From positions 1-7,086 of the forward strand of contig JAOAFH010000054.1 in assembly GCA_026416355.1 (NCBI GenBank): a DNA stretch of 7,086 bases, written 5' to 3'. The DNA comes from Clostridiales bacterium. GTDB taxonomy: Bacteria > Bacillota > Clostridia > Clostridiales > Caloramatoraceae. Below the pieces are notes generated by a model. It was given only the letters and a program-made list of their open reading frames with translations. It was not told the DNA's origin and searched no databases. The first letter of the stretch is position 1. Each line of letters begins with the position of its first letter. Of the stretch, positions 1-5,739 are shown one piece after another. The position numbers and the translations under genes were made by a program.

Positions 1-1007
1 CTATCAAGCTGTGACATAACTCTATCAATATCATGATTAGTTAAAAATGGAGCATCAACATATTCTTTGTACTCCTCTTTATAGGCATCATATGTATAAC
101 TTATTCTTTGATTAAACTTTGTTGCAATACCAGTGTTTAATGAATCTATTATTCTTTCTGCTATACCAAAGTTAAAGCATGAATCAAACGCATTATAAAA
201 TGGAGCTATTTTTGATTCACTATCCCAAACCTCTCCTACTATATAGAAATCCTTATTTAAACTTCTAGCGTAATTTGAAAACTCCTTCCACCACTCAACA
301 GTATCCTTAAATCTTTTTGGTTCATAAATATGTAGTGCAGCATCAACTCTAAAACCATCTACTCCCTTTTCTATCCAGAACTTAACAATATCCTTCATTT
401 CTTTTCTAACTTTTTTATTATCGAAATTTAAATCTGGCATCTCAGACCAAAATGTTGCATAGTAGTAATTTTTTCTATCCTTAGTTTGCCAAGCCCTCTC
501 ACCTATACCTGAAAGCTCTGCTAAATTTGTATCTTTATTTGCCCACACATAATAGTCTTTATATTTTCTATCACCTTCAAGTGCTTTTTTAAACCATGGG
601 TGTTGGCTACTTGTGTGATTTGGAACAAAATCCATAATTATTTTTATTCCATTTTCATGGGCCTTTTTTAATAGATTTTCAAAATCCTCCATCGTACCAT
701 AATCTTCATTAATACCTTTATAGTCTGTTACATCATATCCATGATAACTAGGTGATGGATTTATTGGGTTTAGCCATATTGCATTTACTCCTAAGCTTTT
801 TATGTAATCAAGCTTTTTTGAAATACCATTTAAATCCCCTATTCCATCTCCATTTGAATCATAAAACGATCTAACAAATATTTGATATACAACTAACCCA
901 TCCTTTTTAGTTCTTTGTGCAATCGTTTGCTTACCGTTAAAAAAACACCCTACACTAGAGAGCAGGGTTAAAAACATAAGTGCTAATGCTAAAATTCTTT
1001 TTTTCAT
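1..1007 (-). CDS. GH13 alpha-amylase family lipoprotein, C-terminus beyond the window
   Basis: An extracellular, membrane-anchored glycoside hydrolase that should cleave alpha-1,4 bonds in starch or maltodextrins. The frame is open from ATG 1007 to the left edge, giving 335 visible residues. Residues 1-20 form a lipoprotein signal (MKKR, then a hydrophobic run) ending SSVGC, with Cys21 as the likely lipidated residue; the -3 Ser is not the usual Leu. The GH13 barrel follows: calcium-loop-like DSNGDGIGD (50-58), region I DFVPNH (126-131), MPDLN (190-194), region II GFRVDAALH with nucleophile Asp222, region III GEVW with acid/base Glu259, and region IV FLTNHD with Asp326. MPDLN in region V is typical of the intermediate subfamily GH13_36, so that assignment is likely. 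All catalytic residues are present. The missing part should be the barrel end and domain C. The start ATG shares one base with the upstream stop (TAATG), and AGGGGG lies just before it, indicating translational coupling. Confidence 0.95.
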   Translation of the reverse strand, partial: MKKRILALALMFLTLLSSVGCFFNGKQTIAQRTKKDGLVVYQIFVRSFYDSNGDGIGDLNGISKKLDYIKSLGVNAIWLNPINPSPSYHGYDVTDYKGINEDYGTMEDFENLLKKAHENGIKIIMDFVPNHTSSQHPWFKKALEGDRKYKDYYVWANKDTNLAELSGIGERAWQTKDRKNYYYATFWSEMPDLNFDNKKVRKEMKDIVKFWIEKGVDGFRVDAALHIYEPKRFKDTVEWWKEFSNYARSLNKDFYIVGEVWDSESKIAPFYNAFDSCFNFGIAERIIDSLNTGIATKFNQRISYTYDAYKEEYKEYVDAPFLTNHDIDRVMSQLD

Positions 1008-1504
1008 TATCTAATCCCCCTGACATTATATATTTTAATAAGTTTTAGAGTTTCTTCATCTGGTGTAATATATGCTGCCATTTTCCCCTTATCTTCATAT
1101 ATTATTACGTACTTTTCATTTTTATTGTCCCATGGAAACAATTCTACTGTTTTTATTCCCTGTGGAATTTTTACTTCCCCTTCTTTTCCAAAATCTAAAA
1201 AGTTTTTTACATCACAATCAAAAACTGTCTTTCTCTTTTTTTGATTATATATAACATCTATTTGTAAGTTTCCATTTGTAAAGATATATTCATATTCCTT
1301 ATATTGTTTGTCCCTTAATCTAGACATTAAAAACGCAACTGCAATTGATATTACAGCAAAAACAAATACTGAAACGTTTAAAGTTATAACAGATTGAATA
1401 AAATAAATTACTGCCAGTACTATTGAAGCATATGTAAGATTTTTTAATAGTTTATAGGTTCCACTTTGGCTTGTAGTTAAAAATTGTTCATAGAACTTGT
1501 CCAT
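1007..1504 (-). CDS. DUF6106-like membrane protein with C-terminal soluble domain
   Basis: A 165-residue protein of unknown function. The N-terminus MDKFYEQFL is polar, then two hydrophobic segments at about residues 23-37 and 42-60 form a membrane hairpin, followed by basic SRLRDK, which should place the remainder in the cytoplasm. Residues 70-160 look like a small beta-rich domain (EYEYIFTNGNLQIDVIY, then a basic KKRK). This architecture, and the EYEY...L.ID pattern, resemble the clostridial DUF6106 family from memory; a profile search would be needed to confirm. It starts five bases after the stop of the upstream membrane-protein gene. Its ribosome binding site, GGGGAGG, is formed by the last codons of that gene, and its own TAA overlaps the amylase ATG. 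It is therefore the middle gene of a coupled unit and may serve the same process as the amylase, but that role is only inferred. Confidence 0.85.
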   Translation of the reverse strand: MDKFYEQFLTTSQSGTYKLLKNLTYASIVLAVIYFIQSVITLNVSVFVFAVISIAVAFLMSRLRDKQYKEYEYIFTNGNLQIDVIYNQKKRKTVFDCDVKNFLDFGKEGEVKIPQGIKTVELFPWDNKNEKYVIIYEDKGKMAAYITPDEETLKLIKIYNVRGIR

Positions 1505-1509
1505 TTAGA

Positions 1510-2001
1510 TTACCTCCCCAGTAGCTTTATAACCTTCGTAAACATTATATCATATATGAGAAAAAATAACTCTATAAATAATAATGAAAAAAATGCAACA
1601 AAGTGCCTATTATTTTTAATATTTAATAATAGTAAATTACCATAAAACATATAAACTAAAAATAGAGTTGAATTAAACCAAACATATTTAAAAATAAGCT
1701 TCCCCTTTAGAGAATTAATAGTTGATTCAATGAAAAATTTAATGAATGGATATATACCAAAAAAACTATAAACAACCCAATATGTCTTACCTCTAGATGT
1801 AATATAATATATAATAAGAACTGCTAAATAAACATAAAACCCATTAAATAAACCATATTTTTTTATTGGCAATGACACAATATAGGTTGATAGAGCCAAT
1901 AAAATTACATTTGAATTGAAAAATTCACCCATAGTTAATAAAATTACTGATATAATAGTAATAAAAGCTATATAGTATATTTTATTTTCATTTTTTTTCA
2001 T
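1510..2001 (-). CDS. hypothetical integral membrane protein, about six segments
   Basis: A 163-residue protein with no family I recognise. Nearly all of it is hydrophobic: likely membrane segments at about residues 8-27, 31-45, 51-68, 75-91, 103-127 and 132-153, separated by short basic loops (PIKKYG, SRGK, SLKGK). No catalytic motif, signal peptidase site or transporter signature is visible. The ATG is preceded by AAGGTGAT at good spacing, which supports this start. It is the first gene of a three-gene minus-strand unit ending in a GH13 lipoprotein, with only five bases before the next ATG. It may be a small membrane partner of the DUF6106-like protein, which also has a membrane hairpin. Its composition, rich in Phe, Tyr, Ile and Lys, fits the AT-rich host and gives no sign of transfer. 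Confidence 0.85.
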   Translation of the reverse strand: MKKNENKIYYIAFITIISVILLTMGEFFNSNVILLALSTYIVSLPIKKYGLFNGFYVYLAVLIIYYITSRGKTYWVVYSFFGIYPFIKFFIESTINSLKGKLIFKYVWFNSTLFLVYMFYGNLLLLNIKNNRHFVAFFSLLFIELFFLIYDIMFTKVIKLLGR

Positions 2002-2036
2002 TAAATCACCTTACATTTCTTAAATTTATTAATTTA

Positions 2037-2066
2037 ATTTTACAATATTATTAATATTTTTGCCAT
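2037..2066 (-). promoter_or_regulatory. candidate promoter of the membrane protein/amylase unit
   Basis: Read on the minus strand, ATGGCA (2066-2061) is followed after 18 bases by TAAAAT (2042-2037), a sigma-A-like pair with four and five of six consensus bases. Transcription would begin near 2030, leaving a leader of about 30 bases that includes the AAGGTGAT ribosome binding site. The region is very AT-rich, so chance matches are easy and the call is tentative. Confidence 0.35.
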
Positions 2067-2069
2067 ACT
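2039..2069 (+). promoter_or_regulatory. candidate promoter of the CYTH gene
   Basis: TTTACA (2039-2044) and an extended -10 of the form TG-N-CATACT (2061-2069), 19 bases between hexamers. Transcription would start near 2076, right at the ribosome binding site, giving a leader of only about 15 bases and excluding the earlier UUG at 2073. It occupies the same bases as the candidate minus-strand promoter. Weak evidence. Confidence 0.3.
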
Positions 2070-2075
2070 TTTTTG

Positions 2076-2082
2076 AAGGGAG
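2076..2082 (+). promoter_or_regulatory. ribosome binding site that fixes the CYTH start at UUG 2091
   Basis: AAGGGAG lies eight bases before TTG 2091. The alternative in-frame TTG at 2073 overlaps the region before this site and has no Shine-Dalgarno sequence of its own. The conserved ExExK motif of CYTH proteins then falls at residues 3-7, where the family has it. Confidence 0.8.
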
Positions 2083-2090
2083 AGATATAT

Positions 2091-2618
2091 TTGAAGGAAA
2101 TTGAAGTAAAAGTATTAGATTTAGATATTTTTGATATAAAAAACAAGGTTATCAATTTAGGTGGAAAAATAGTAAAGAATGAACAGCAAGAAAACTATTT
2201 TTGGGGTTTAAAGGATACAGACAAAGGTTATTTAAGAATAAGAAGAATATATGATTCTCTTAATAATAGTGAGAAAATAACTCTATGCATAAAAAAAATA
2301 CATACAACTGAGTTTTCACGTGAAAATATTGAACATGAATTTGAGGTGTCTTCTTTTGATGAGTGTTTGAACTTTGTTAAGGCACTTGGATTTGGAGACT
2401 TTAAAAGAGAAGATAAACACAGAGAAAGTTATATATTAAATGATGTACTTATTGAATTTGATACGTGGGATAAAAGTGTATTCCCATATCCATATATAGA
2501 ATTAGAGGCCCCAAATAATGAGGCCCTTAAAAAGATAATTGATTTACTAGAAATTCCGAAGGAAAAAATCACATCTAAGGGTCTACTCGAAATAAAAAAG
2601 GAAATGGGACTTTTATAA
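2091..2618 (+). CDS. CYTH-domain protein (class IV adenylate cyclase/triphosphatase-like)
   Basis: A cytoplasmic triphosphate tunnel protein of 175 residues. CYTH enzymes bind a triphosphate with metal ions inside an eight-stranded beta barrel and act as adenylate cyclase (CyaB), thiamine triphosphatase or inorganic triphosphatase; the substrate here cannot be told from sequence. Visible family residues are the signature E3-E5-K7, basic residues in YLRIRR (47-52) and K68, acidic HEFE (82-85), R106, EFDTW (122-126) and YIELE (135-139). The EFDTW and YIELE strands resemble the CyaB/class IV cyclase branch. The UUG start at 2091 was chosen for its AAGGGAG site eight bases upstream and because it puts ExExK at the extreme N-terminus. 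It is a single gene, divergent from the amylase unit. Its last codon and TAA overlap the end of the convergent permease gene by six bases, and no terminator fits directly behind it. Confidence 0.9.
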   Translation: MKEIEVKVLDLDIFDIKNKVINLGGKIVKNEQQENYFWGLKDTDKGYLRIRRIYDSLNNSEKITLCIKKIHTTEFSRENIEHEFEVSSFDECLNFVKALGFGDFKREDKHRESYILNDVLIEFDTWDKSVFPYPYIELEAPNNEALKKIIDLLEIPKEKITSKGLLEIKKEMGLL

Positions 2619-3515
2619 AAGAATTAATACAAGTGGTATAGTAATAGCTGATAAAACTGTTGTTATAAACACTATTTTTGATGCAAATTCTGCATCTCCT
2701 CCAAATTTTTCAGCCATTATAACAGTATTTGCAGCAGCTGGCATAGATGTAATTATTACTGGAATGCTTAAATAAAAATCCTTAAGTCCTATAAATTTCA
2801 ACACTACAAATGTAATAATAGGTATTAAAATTAATCTTACTATTGTTCCAAAATATATAGATTTACTTTCAAAAATAGATGCAATTTTTGAATCAGCTAA
2901 AGTTGAACCTATAATAATCATAGACAGTGGTGTTGTCATAGATCCTACTAATTCTAAAGTCTTTTGTATAGGTATTGGAAGCTTTATTGAAAATAAAAAT
3001 ATAAAAAGACCTATAAACACAGACACTATACCTGGATTCAAAAGTGCCTTTTTGGCACTTTTTATATCCCCTTTACCTGAAAATATAAACACCCCTGCTG
3101 TCCACATCAAAATGTTAAATGGTATATTAAATAATGCAGCATAAAAAAGTCCTATTTTCCCATAGATACTTTCAACAACAGGATATCCCATAAATCCACA
3201 ATTTGAAAACAATGTAATGAACCACAAAACCTTCATTTCATTTTCATTAAATCTTTTATATAAATATTTTCCTAAAATCAATAAAGACAAATGAATAACT
3301 GTAGAAATCAAAAACAATGACATACCCACATTAAGCATATCCTTTGAAAATTTAAAATTAAAAGATGCAATAATCATTGATGGTAAAGTGATGTTAATCA
3401 AAAGTTCAGACAAACTTCTATTAACACTTGGATTTATATATTCTTTTTTTCTAGCAAAAAATCCTACTACCATTATTAAAAACAGAACTATTACTTGATT
3501 AGCAACACTATTCAT
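2613..3515 (-). CDS. AEC family (auxin efflux carrier-like) permease
   Basis: A 300-residue inner-membrane permease of the AEC family (Mem_trans), whose bacterial members move organic anions such as malate or export amino-acid-like compounds; the substrate here is unknown. The protein is hydrophobic throughout, with about ten segments in two five-segment halves joined by a basic GKGDIKSAKK linker. Family motifs are ITLPSMI near residue 43, FSNCGFMGYPV (103-113) and MPAAANTVIMAEKFGG (258-273). Length is normal for the family. ATG 3515 is preceded by AAGGAGG, which overlaps the TAA of the thioesterase gene eleven bases upstream, so the two are probably co-transcribed. The 3' end overlaps the convergent CYTH gene by six bases and no terminator for this unit is visible. 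A terminator-shaped hairpin lies inside the coding region at 3040-3063. Confidence 0.92.
   Translation of the reverse strand: MNSVANQVIVLFLIMVVGFFARKKEYINPSVNRSLSELLINITLPSMIIASFNFKFSKDMLNVGMSLFLISTVIHLSLLILGKYLYKRFNENEMKVLWFITLFSNCGFMGYPVVESIYGKIGLFYAALFNIPFNILMWTAGVFIFSGKGDIKSAKKALLNPGIVSVFIGLFIFLFSIKLPIPIQKTLELVGSMTTPLSMIIIGSTLADSKIASIFESKSIYFGTIVRLILIPIITFVVLKFIGLKDFYLSIPVIITSMPAAANTVIMAEKFGGDAEFASKIVFITTVLSAITIPLVLILL
3040..3065 (+). terminator. terminator-shaped hairpin inside the permease gene
   Basis: A perfect nine-base stem, AAAAGTGCC (3040-3048) with GGCACTTTT (3054-3062), loop TTTTT, continuing into T then ATAT on the plus strand. In that direction it has the form of an intrinsic terminator and could end transcripts from the CYTH gene about 420 bases after its stop. 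On the minus strand the same stem is followed by only four T, so it would be a weaker pause site within the permease message. It encodes the linker residues KSAKKALL, so it may instead be a coding coincidence. Confidence 0.4.
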
Positions 3516-3526
3516 TAATTTCCTCC

Positions 3527-3928
3527 TTATACTAAACTATCCTTTAATTTATTATATAGCTCTTCATTGAACTTGTTTAATGCTATTGGCTTTAAATTAT
3601 TGTCTGTAAATCCATGAACAGAATATCCTTCTGCTAGAAGCTTATCTTCTCTATAAACTTTGTATCCAAATTTTATCTTTACTCTAGAAAGCTCCAAAAT
3701 ACATGTATCTATTTCTATTAAATCATCATAATATGACGGACTTTTATATTTAACATTAACCTCAACAACTGGTAGCATAAGTCCTATTTCTTCAAGATTT
3801 CTATAGTTAAATCCTAAACTTCTTAGTAGTTCTGTTCTTCCAACATCAAACCATACCACATAATTTGAATGATAAACTATTCCCATTCTGTCTGTTTCTT
3901 TGTACCTTACTCTAAACTGTGTTTTCAA
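3527..3928 (-). CDS. YbgC-type acyl-CoA thioesterase, hotdog fold
   Basis: A cytoplasmic 4HBT-family thioesterase of 133 residues that hydrolyses acyl-CoA or a related thioester; the chain preference is unknown. From the UUG start the N-terminus contains the family signature RVRYKETDRMGIVYHSNY (residues 6-23) with the probable catalytic Asp13, followed by WFDVGRTELLRSLG on the long hotdog helix. The beta strands with VVEVNVKYKSP and ELSRVKIKFGYKVYRED complete one hotdog unit, and the length is normal. TTG 3928 was chosen because AAGGGAG sits eight bases upstream (3943-3937) and because the family begins just before RVRY. The frame remains open up to an ATG at 3985 with AAGGTGG before it, but the extra 19 residues have no family counterpart. 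A TATGAT -10-like hexamer at 3961-3956 would place transcription start downstream of that ATG. The AEC permease follows after eleven bases. Confidence 0.92.
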   Translation of the reverse strand: MKTQFRVRYKETDRMGIVYHSNYVVWFDVGRTELLRSLGFNYRNLEEIGLMLPVVEVNVKYKSPSYYDDLIEIDTCILELSRVKIKFGYKVYREDKLLAEGYSVHGFTDNNLKPIALNKFNEELYNKLKDSLV

Positions 3929-3936
3929 AACAACCA

Positions 3937-3943
3937 CTCCCTT
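3937..3943 (-). promoter_or_regulatory. ribosome binding site that fixes the thioesterase start at UUG 3928
   Basis: AAGGGAG on the minus strand, eight bases before TTG 3928. The nearer in-frame GTG at 3937 overlaps this site and is excluded. Motif and spacing are the same as for the UUG-started CYTH gene. Confidence 0.75.
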
Positions 3944-4005
3944 CAATCCTAACTTATCATATTTGATGTTAAAAAAACATAACATTTTCCACCTTTTATA
4001 ATAAA

Positions 4006-4050
4006 TTTACAAAATTAAATATGATTTATATAATGGTCTTAAGGAGGTGA
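4006..4050 (+). promoter_or_regulatory. sigma-A promoter and ribosome binding site of the ferritin-like gene
   Basis: TTTACA (4006-4011), a 17-base spacer and a perfect TATAAT (4029-4034), followed by AAGGAGGTGA (4041-4050) four bases before ATG 4055. Both signals are near consensus, so the gene is probably strongly expressed. The transcript would begin near 4041, making the leader very short. No clear operator for an iron or peroxide regulator overlaps the hexamers. Confidence 0.75.
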
Positions 4051-4054
4051 TTAT

Positions 4055-4483
4055 ATGTACGGTGCTGTTAGGGCAAAGTTAGATGAAAATTTAAATTTAG
4101 AAAAAATGCTTATATATGCAATAGAAGATGAATACCTTGCTAGAACAGAATACGAACTAGCACTAAAGGCTCTAGGAGATGAAAAGCCATTTAACAGTAT
4201 AATAAATTCTGAAGAATACCACATTAAGTGGCTAAAGGAGCTTTTTGAAAAATACGGATTTTACATACCTCAAGATAAGTCATATGACTATCTAGAAGAA
4301 CCACAATCCTTAGAACAAGCATTAGACTTTGGAGTACATGCAGAAATTGAAAACATTGATATGTATGAAAGATTTTTATCACAAGATATACCTGAAGATG
4401 TACGTGTTGTATTTACAAAACTTCGTGACGCATCAAAAGGACACCTATTTGTACTTAAAAAACGTAAGGAAGAATTAAATTAA
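4055..4483 (+). CDS. DUF2202 ferritin-like protein
   Basis: A 142-residue four-helix-bundle protein of the ferritin/rubrerythrin-like superfamily, DUF2202 branch. Members are thought to hold a di-metal site; no reaction is established. Family marks in order: IEDEYLARTEY (23-33, Glu26 and Glu32 as candidate ligands), SEEYHIKWLKELFEKYG (52-68, with the ExxH ligands E53 and H56), ALDFGVHAEIENIDMYE (89-105, Glu97 and Glu99) and LRDASKGHLFVL (123-134, His130). The last helix has SKGH where rubrerythrins have ExxH, which matches the DUF2202 pattern as I remember it. There is no C-terminal rubredoxin domain, so electrons, if needed, must come from a partner. It is a single gene with a strong promoter, divergent from the thioesterase unit. 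The convergent neighbour across the palindromic element is a ZIP metal transporter; a shared metal theme is suggestive only. Confidence 0.9.
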   Translation: MYGAVRAKLDENLNLEKMLIYAIEDEYLARTEYELALKALGDEKPFNSIINSEEYHIKWLKELFEKYGFYIPQDKSYDYLEEPQSLEQALDFGVHAEIENIDMYERFLSQDIPEDVRVVFTKLRDASKGHLFVLKKRKEELN

Positions 4484-4524
4484 AATTATAAACACATCTA
4501 GCTTAATAAATATTGTTGTTTTAA

Positions 4525-4739
4525 AAGCCCCATGAATGGATTTTCTAGAGGCATCTTTTATGAGCTTTAGCAATTCTTAGCTTTTTGACTTTGAAAAGTC
4601 CGTAATTCTGCACAGGAGGTGCAGAGCCGAGCGGCTATCACGGACGATAGCATCGCGAGGGTAGGACTTTTTCAAACAAAGAAAAGCTTAGAATTGCTTA
4701 GTGAAATAAACGAATGCATAAAAATCCATCATGGGGCTT
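4525..4739. repeat. 215-base imperfect inverted repeat with GC-rich centre (MITE-like or large stem-loop)
   Basis: The stretch 4484-4755 has no convincing gene; most of it is this element. The outer arms AAGCCCCATGAATGGATTTT (4525-4544) and AAAATCCATCATGGGGCTT (4721-4739) are complementary except for one extra A. Complementarity resumes further in: AGCAATTCTTAGCTTTT (4569-4585) against AAAAGCTTAGAATTGCT (4682-4698) with one base offset, and CTTTGAAAAGTCC (4589-4601) against GGACTTTTTCAAA (4664-4676). The whole can form one long stem of about 75 bases with bulges, capped by a structured 70-base core. There is no clear target-site duplication and no transposase. It starts 17 bases after the ZIP gene stop and 42 bases after the ferritin-like gene stop, so it may also act as a two-way transcription stop. 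Candidate identities are a non-autonomous mobile element or a structured RNA. I do not recognise the sequence. Confidence 0.75.
4598..4667. other. structured GC-rich core of the inverted repeat
   Basis: 42 of 70 bases are G or C, against AT-rich surroundings. On the plus strand three hairpins can form: CTGCAC/GTGCAG (4608-4613 with 4619-4624, loop AGGAG), AGCC/GGCT (4625-4628 with 4633-4636, loop GAGC) and GCTATC/GATAGC (4634-4639 with 4646-4651, loop ACGGAC). The second and third share three bases and cannot both be complete. The ends close with GTCC/GGAC (4598-4601 with 4664-4667). The loop ACGGAC is exactly complementary to GTCCGT (4598-4603), permitting a pseudoknot or a competing fold. 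Orientation and any function are unknown. Confidence 0.5.
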
Positions 4740-4755
4740 AATAAAATACATTTAA

Positions 4756-5556
4756 TTATCCTAATGCCACATCTAAAAGCATCATCACTGCAAATCCAAT
4801 CATTGTCCCTAAAGTTGCAATATGGGTATGCTCCCCTGCTTGAGATTCTGGAATAAGCTCTTCAACAACCACAAATATCATTGCTCCTGCTGCAAATGAT
4901 AGGGCATAAGGTAAAATACTTTGCATATATACAACAAGCGATGCACCTATTACAGCTGCTATTGGTTCAACCACTCCAGATGCCTGACCATATAGAAAAC
5001 TTTTAAACCTTGATAATCCTTCTCTTCTAAGTGGAATTGAAACAGCTGCCCCCTCTGGAAAGTTTTGAAGCCCTATACCTATTGCAAGTGCAATGGCACC
5101 TGCTAAATTTGCAGATGAATCACCTGAGTTTAGAGCACCAAAGGCAACTCCAACAGCAAGTCCCTCTGGAATATTGTGTAGGGTAATTGCAAGAACAAGA
5201 AGTATGCTTCTTTTTAAACTTGTCTTTATACCCTCTGCCTCATCTGAAAACATATGAAGATGTGGCATAAACATATCTACCGCTCTTAGAAAGAAGCCTC
5301 CTAATAAAAATCCCACAACGGCAGGAACCCAAGAGACAATTCCCATCTTTTCTGCCATTTCAATGGCTGGATTTAGAAGAGACCAAAAGCTTGCAGCAAT
5401 CATAACTCCTGCTGCAAATCCAAGCATTCCATCTAATACTTTTCTATTTAATTCTTTAAAAATAAAAACCATTCCTGAACCTAATGCTGTTAAAAACCAT
5501 GTAAATAGAGTTCCAAATAAAGCTAAAGTTACTGGACTAAATCTAGCTAAATCCAT
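4756..5556 (-). CDS. ZIP family divalent metal transporter
   Basis: A 266-residue inner-membrane importer of the ZIP family (GufA/ZIP11-like), expected to bring zinc, and perhaps iron or manganese, into the cytoplasm. Eight membrane segments can be placed. The metal-site segments are LHNIPEGLAVG (126-136, His127, Asn128, Glu131) and LQNFPEGAAVS (163-173, Asn165, Glu168), and EELIPES (232-238) lies in a later segment. A short cytoplasmic loop MPHLHMFSDEAEG (97-109) carries two His and several acidic residues where many ZIPs have a His-rich metal-sensing loop. ATG 5556 is preceded by GAGGTGAT (5567-5560), supporting the start. It is transcribed alone from its own promoter. The metal specificity cannot be settled from sequence, and no Zur-type or Fur-type operator is obvious in the leader. 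Confidence 0.94.
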   Translation of the reverse strand: MDLARFSPVTLALFGTLFTWFLTALGSGMVFIFKELNRKVLDGMLGFAAGVMIAASFWSLLNPAIEMAEKMGIVSWVPAVVGFLLGGFFLRAVDMFMPHLHMFSDEAEGIKTSLKRSILLVLAITLHNIPEGLAVGVAFGALNSGDSSANLAGAIALAIGIGLQNFPEGAAVSIPLRREGLSRFKSFLYGQASGVVEPIAAVIGASLVVYMQSILPYALSFAAGAMIFVVVEELIPESQAGEHTHIATLGTMIGFAVMMLLDVALG

Positions 5557-5604
5557 TGTATCACCTCATTAAATTTTTAAATAATATTTATTTTCCTTTA
5601 ATAA

Positions 5605-5633
5605 ATTCTATCATTAATCTTTATATATATCAA
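5605..5633 (-). promoter_or_regulatory. sigma-A promoter of the ZIP transporter gene
   Basis: Read on the minus strand: TTGATA (5633-5628), exactly 17 bases, then TAGAAT (5610-5605), each with five of six consensus bases, and a TG one base before the -10. Transcription would start near 5598, giving a leader of about 42 bases with the GAGGTGAT site. Confidence 0.65.
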
Positions 5634-5689
5634 TTAATAATTTTAGTATACCCATTAATCATATGTATCTTTTAACTATCTAAAACTAT

Positions 5690-5706
5690 AAACAAACTAG
5701 TTGTTT
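5690..5706. repeat. short near-palindrome upstream of the ZIP promoter
   Basis: AAACAAACTAGTTGTTT is a palindrome apart from one extra A in the left arm. It lies about 57 bases upstream of the ZIP -35 and about 35 bases beyond the propeller terminator. It could be an upstream operator, but AT-rich intergenic DNA yields such sequences by chance. Apart from this, the ZIP promoter and the terminator, nothing else was seen in 5557-5802. Confidence 0.3.
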
Positions 5707-5739
5707 ACATACCCAAAAATTAAGTGGCCAAAGTAATAA

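Noticed and set aside
1072..1254. Plus-strand reading frame of 60 codons
   Set aside because: It lies wholly inside the DUF6106-like gene on the other strand, has a low-complexity Phe/Leu/Ser composition and no good ribosome binding site.
2313..2326. Perfect 14-base palindrome TTTTCACGTGAAAA inside the CYTH gene
   Set aside because: It lies mid-gene, has no T tract and no adjacent promoter, and I know of no matching operator that would act here; probably chance.
3966..3985. Inverted repeat ATGTTA/TAACAT between the thioesterase and ferritin-like genes
   Set aside because: Only six bases per arm in AT-rich DNA, and it overlaps neither promoter core convincingly.
4567..4653. Minus-strand frame of 28 codons (starts MLSSVIAARLC) in the palindromic element
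   Set aside because: No ribosome binding site precedes it, and the sequence is better explained by the inverted repeat and core hairpins.
4525..4739. Reading the palindrome as a simple intrinsic terminator
   Set aside because: The arms are far longer than needed, are about 180 bases apart and are not followed by a long T run, so a terminator alone does not explain the structured core, though it may still stop transcription.
5363..5572. Plus-strand reading frame of 69 codons
   Set aside because: It is antisense to the start of the well-supported ZIP gene and has no family resemblance.
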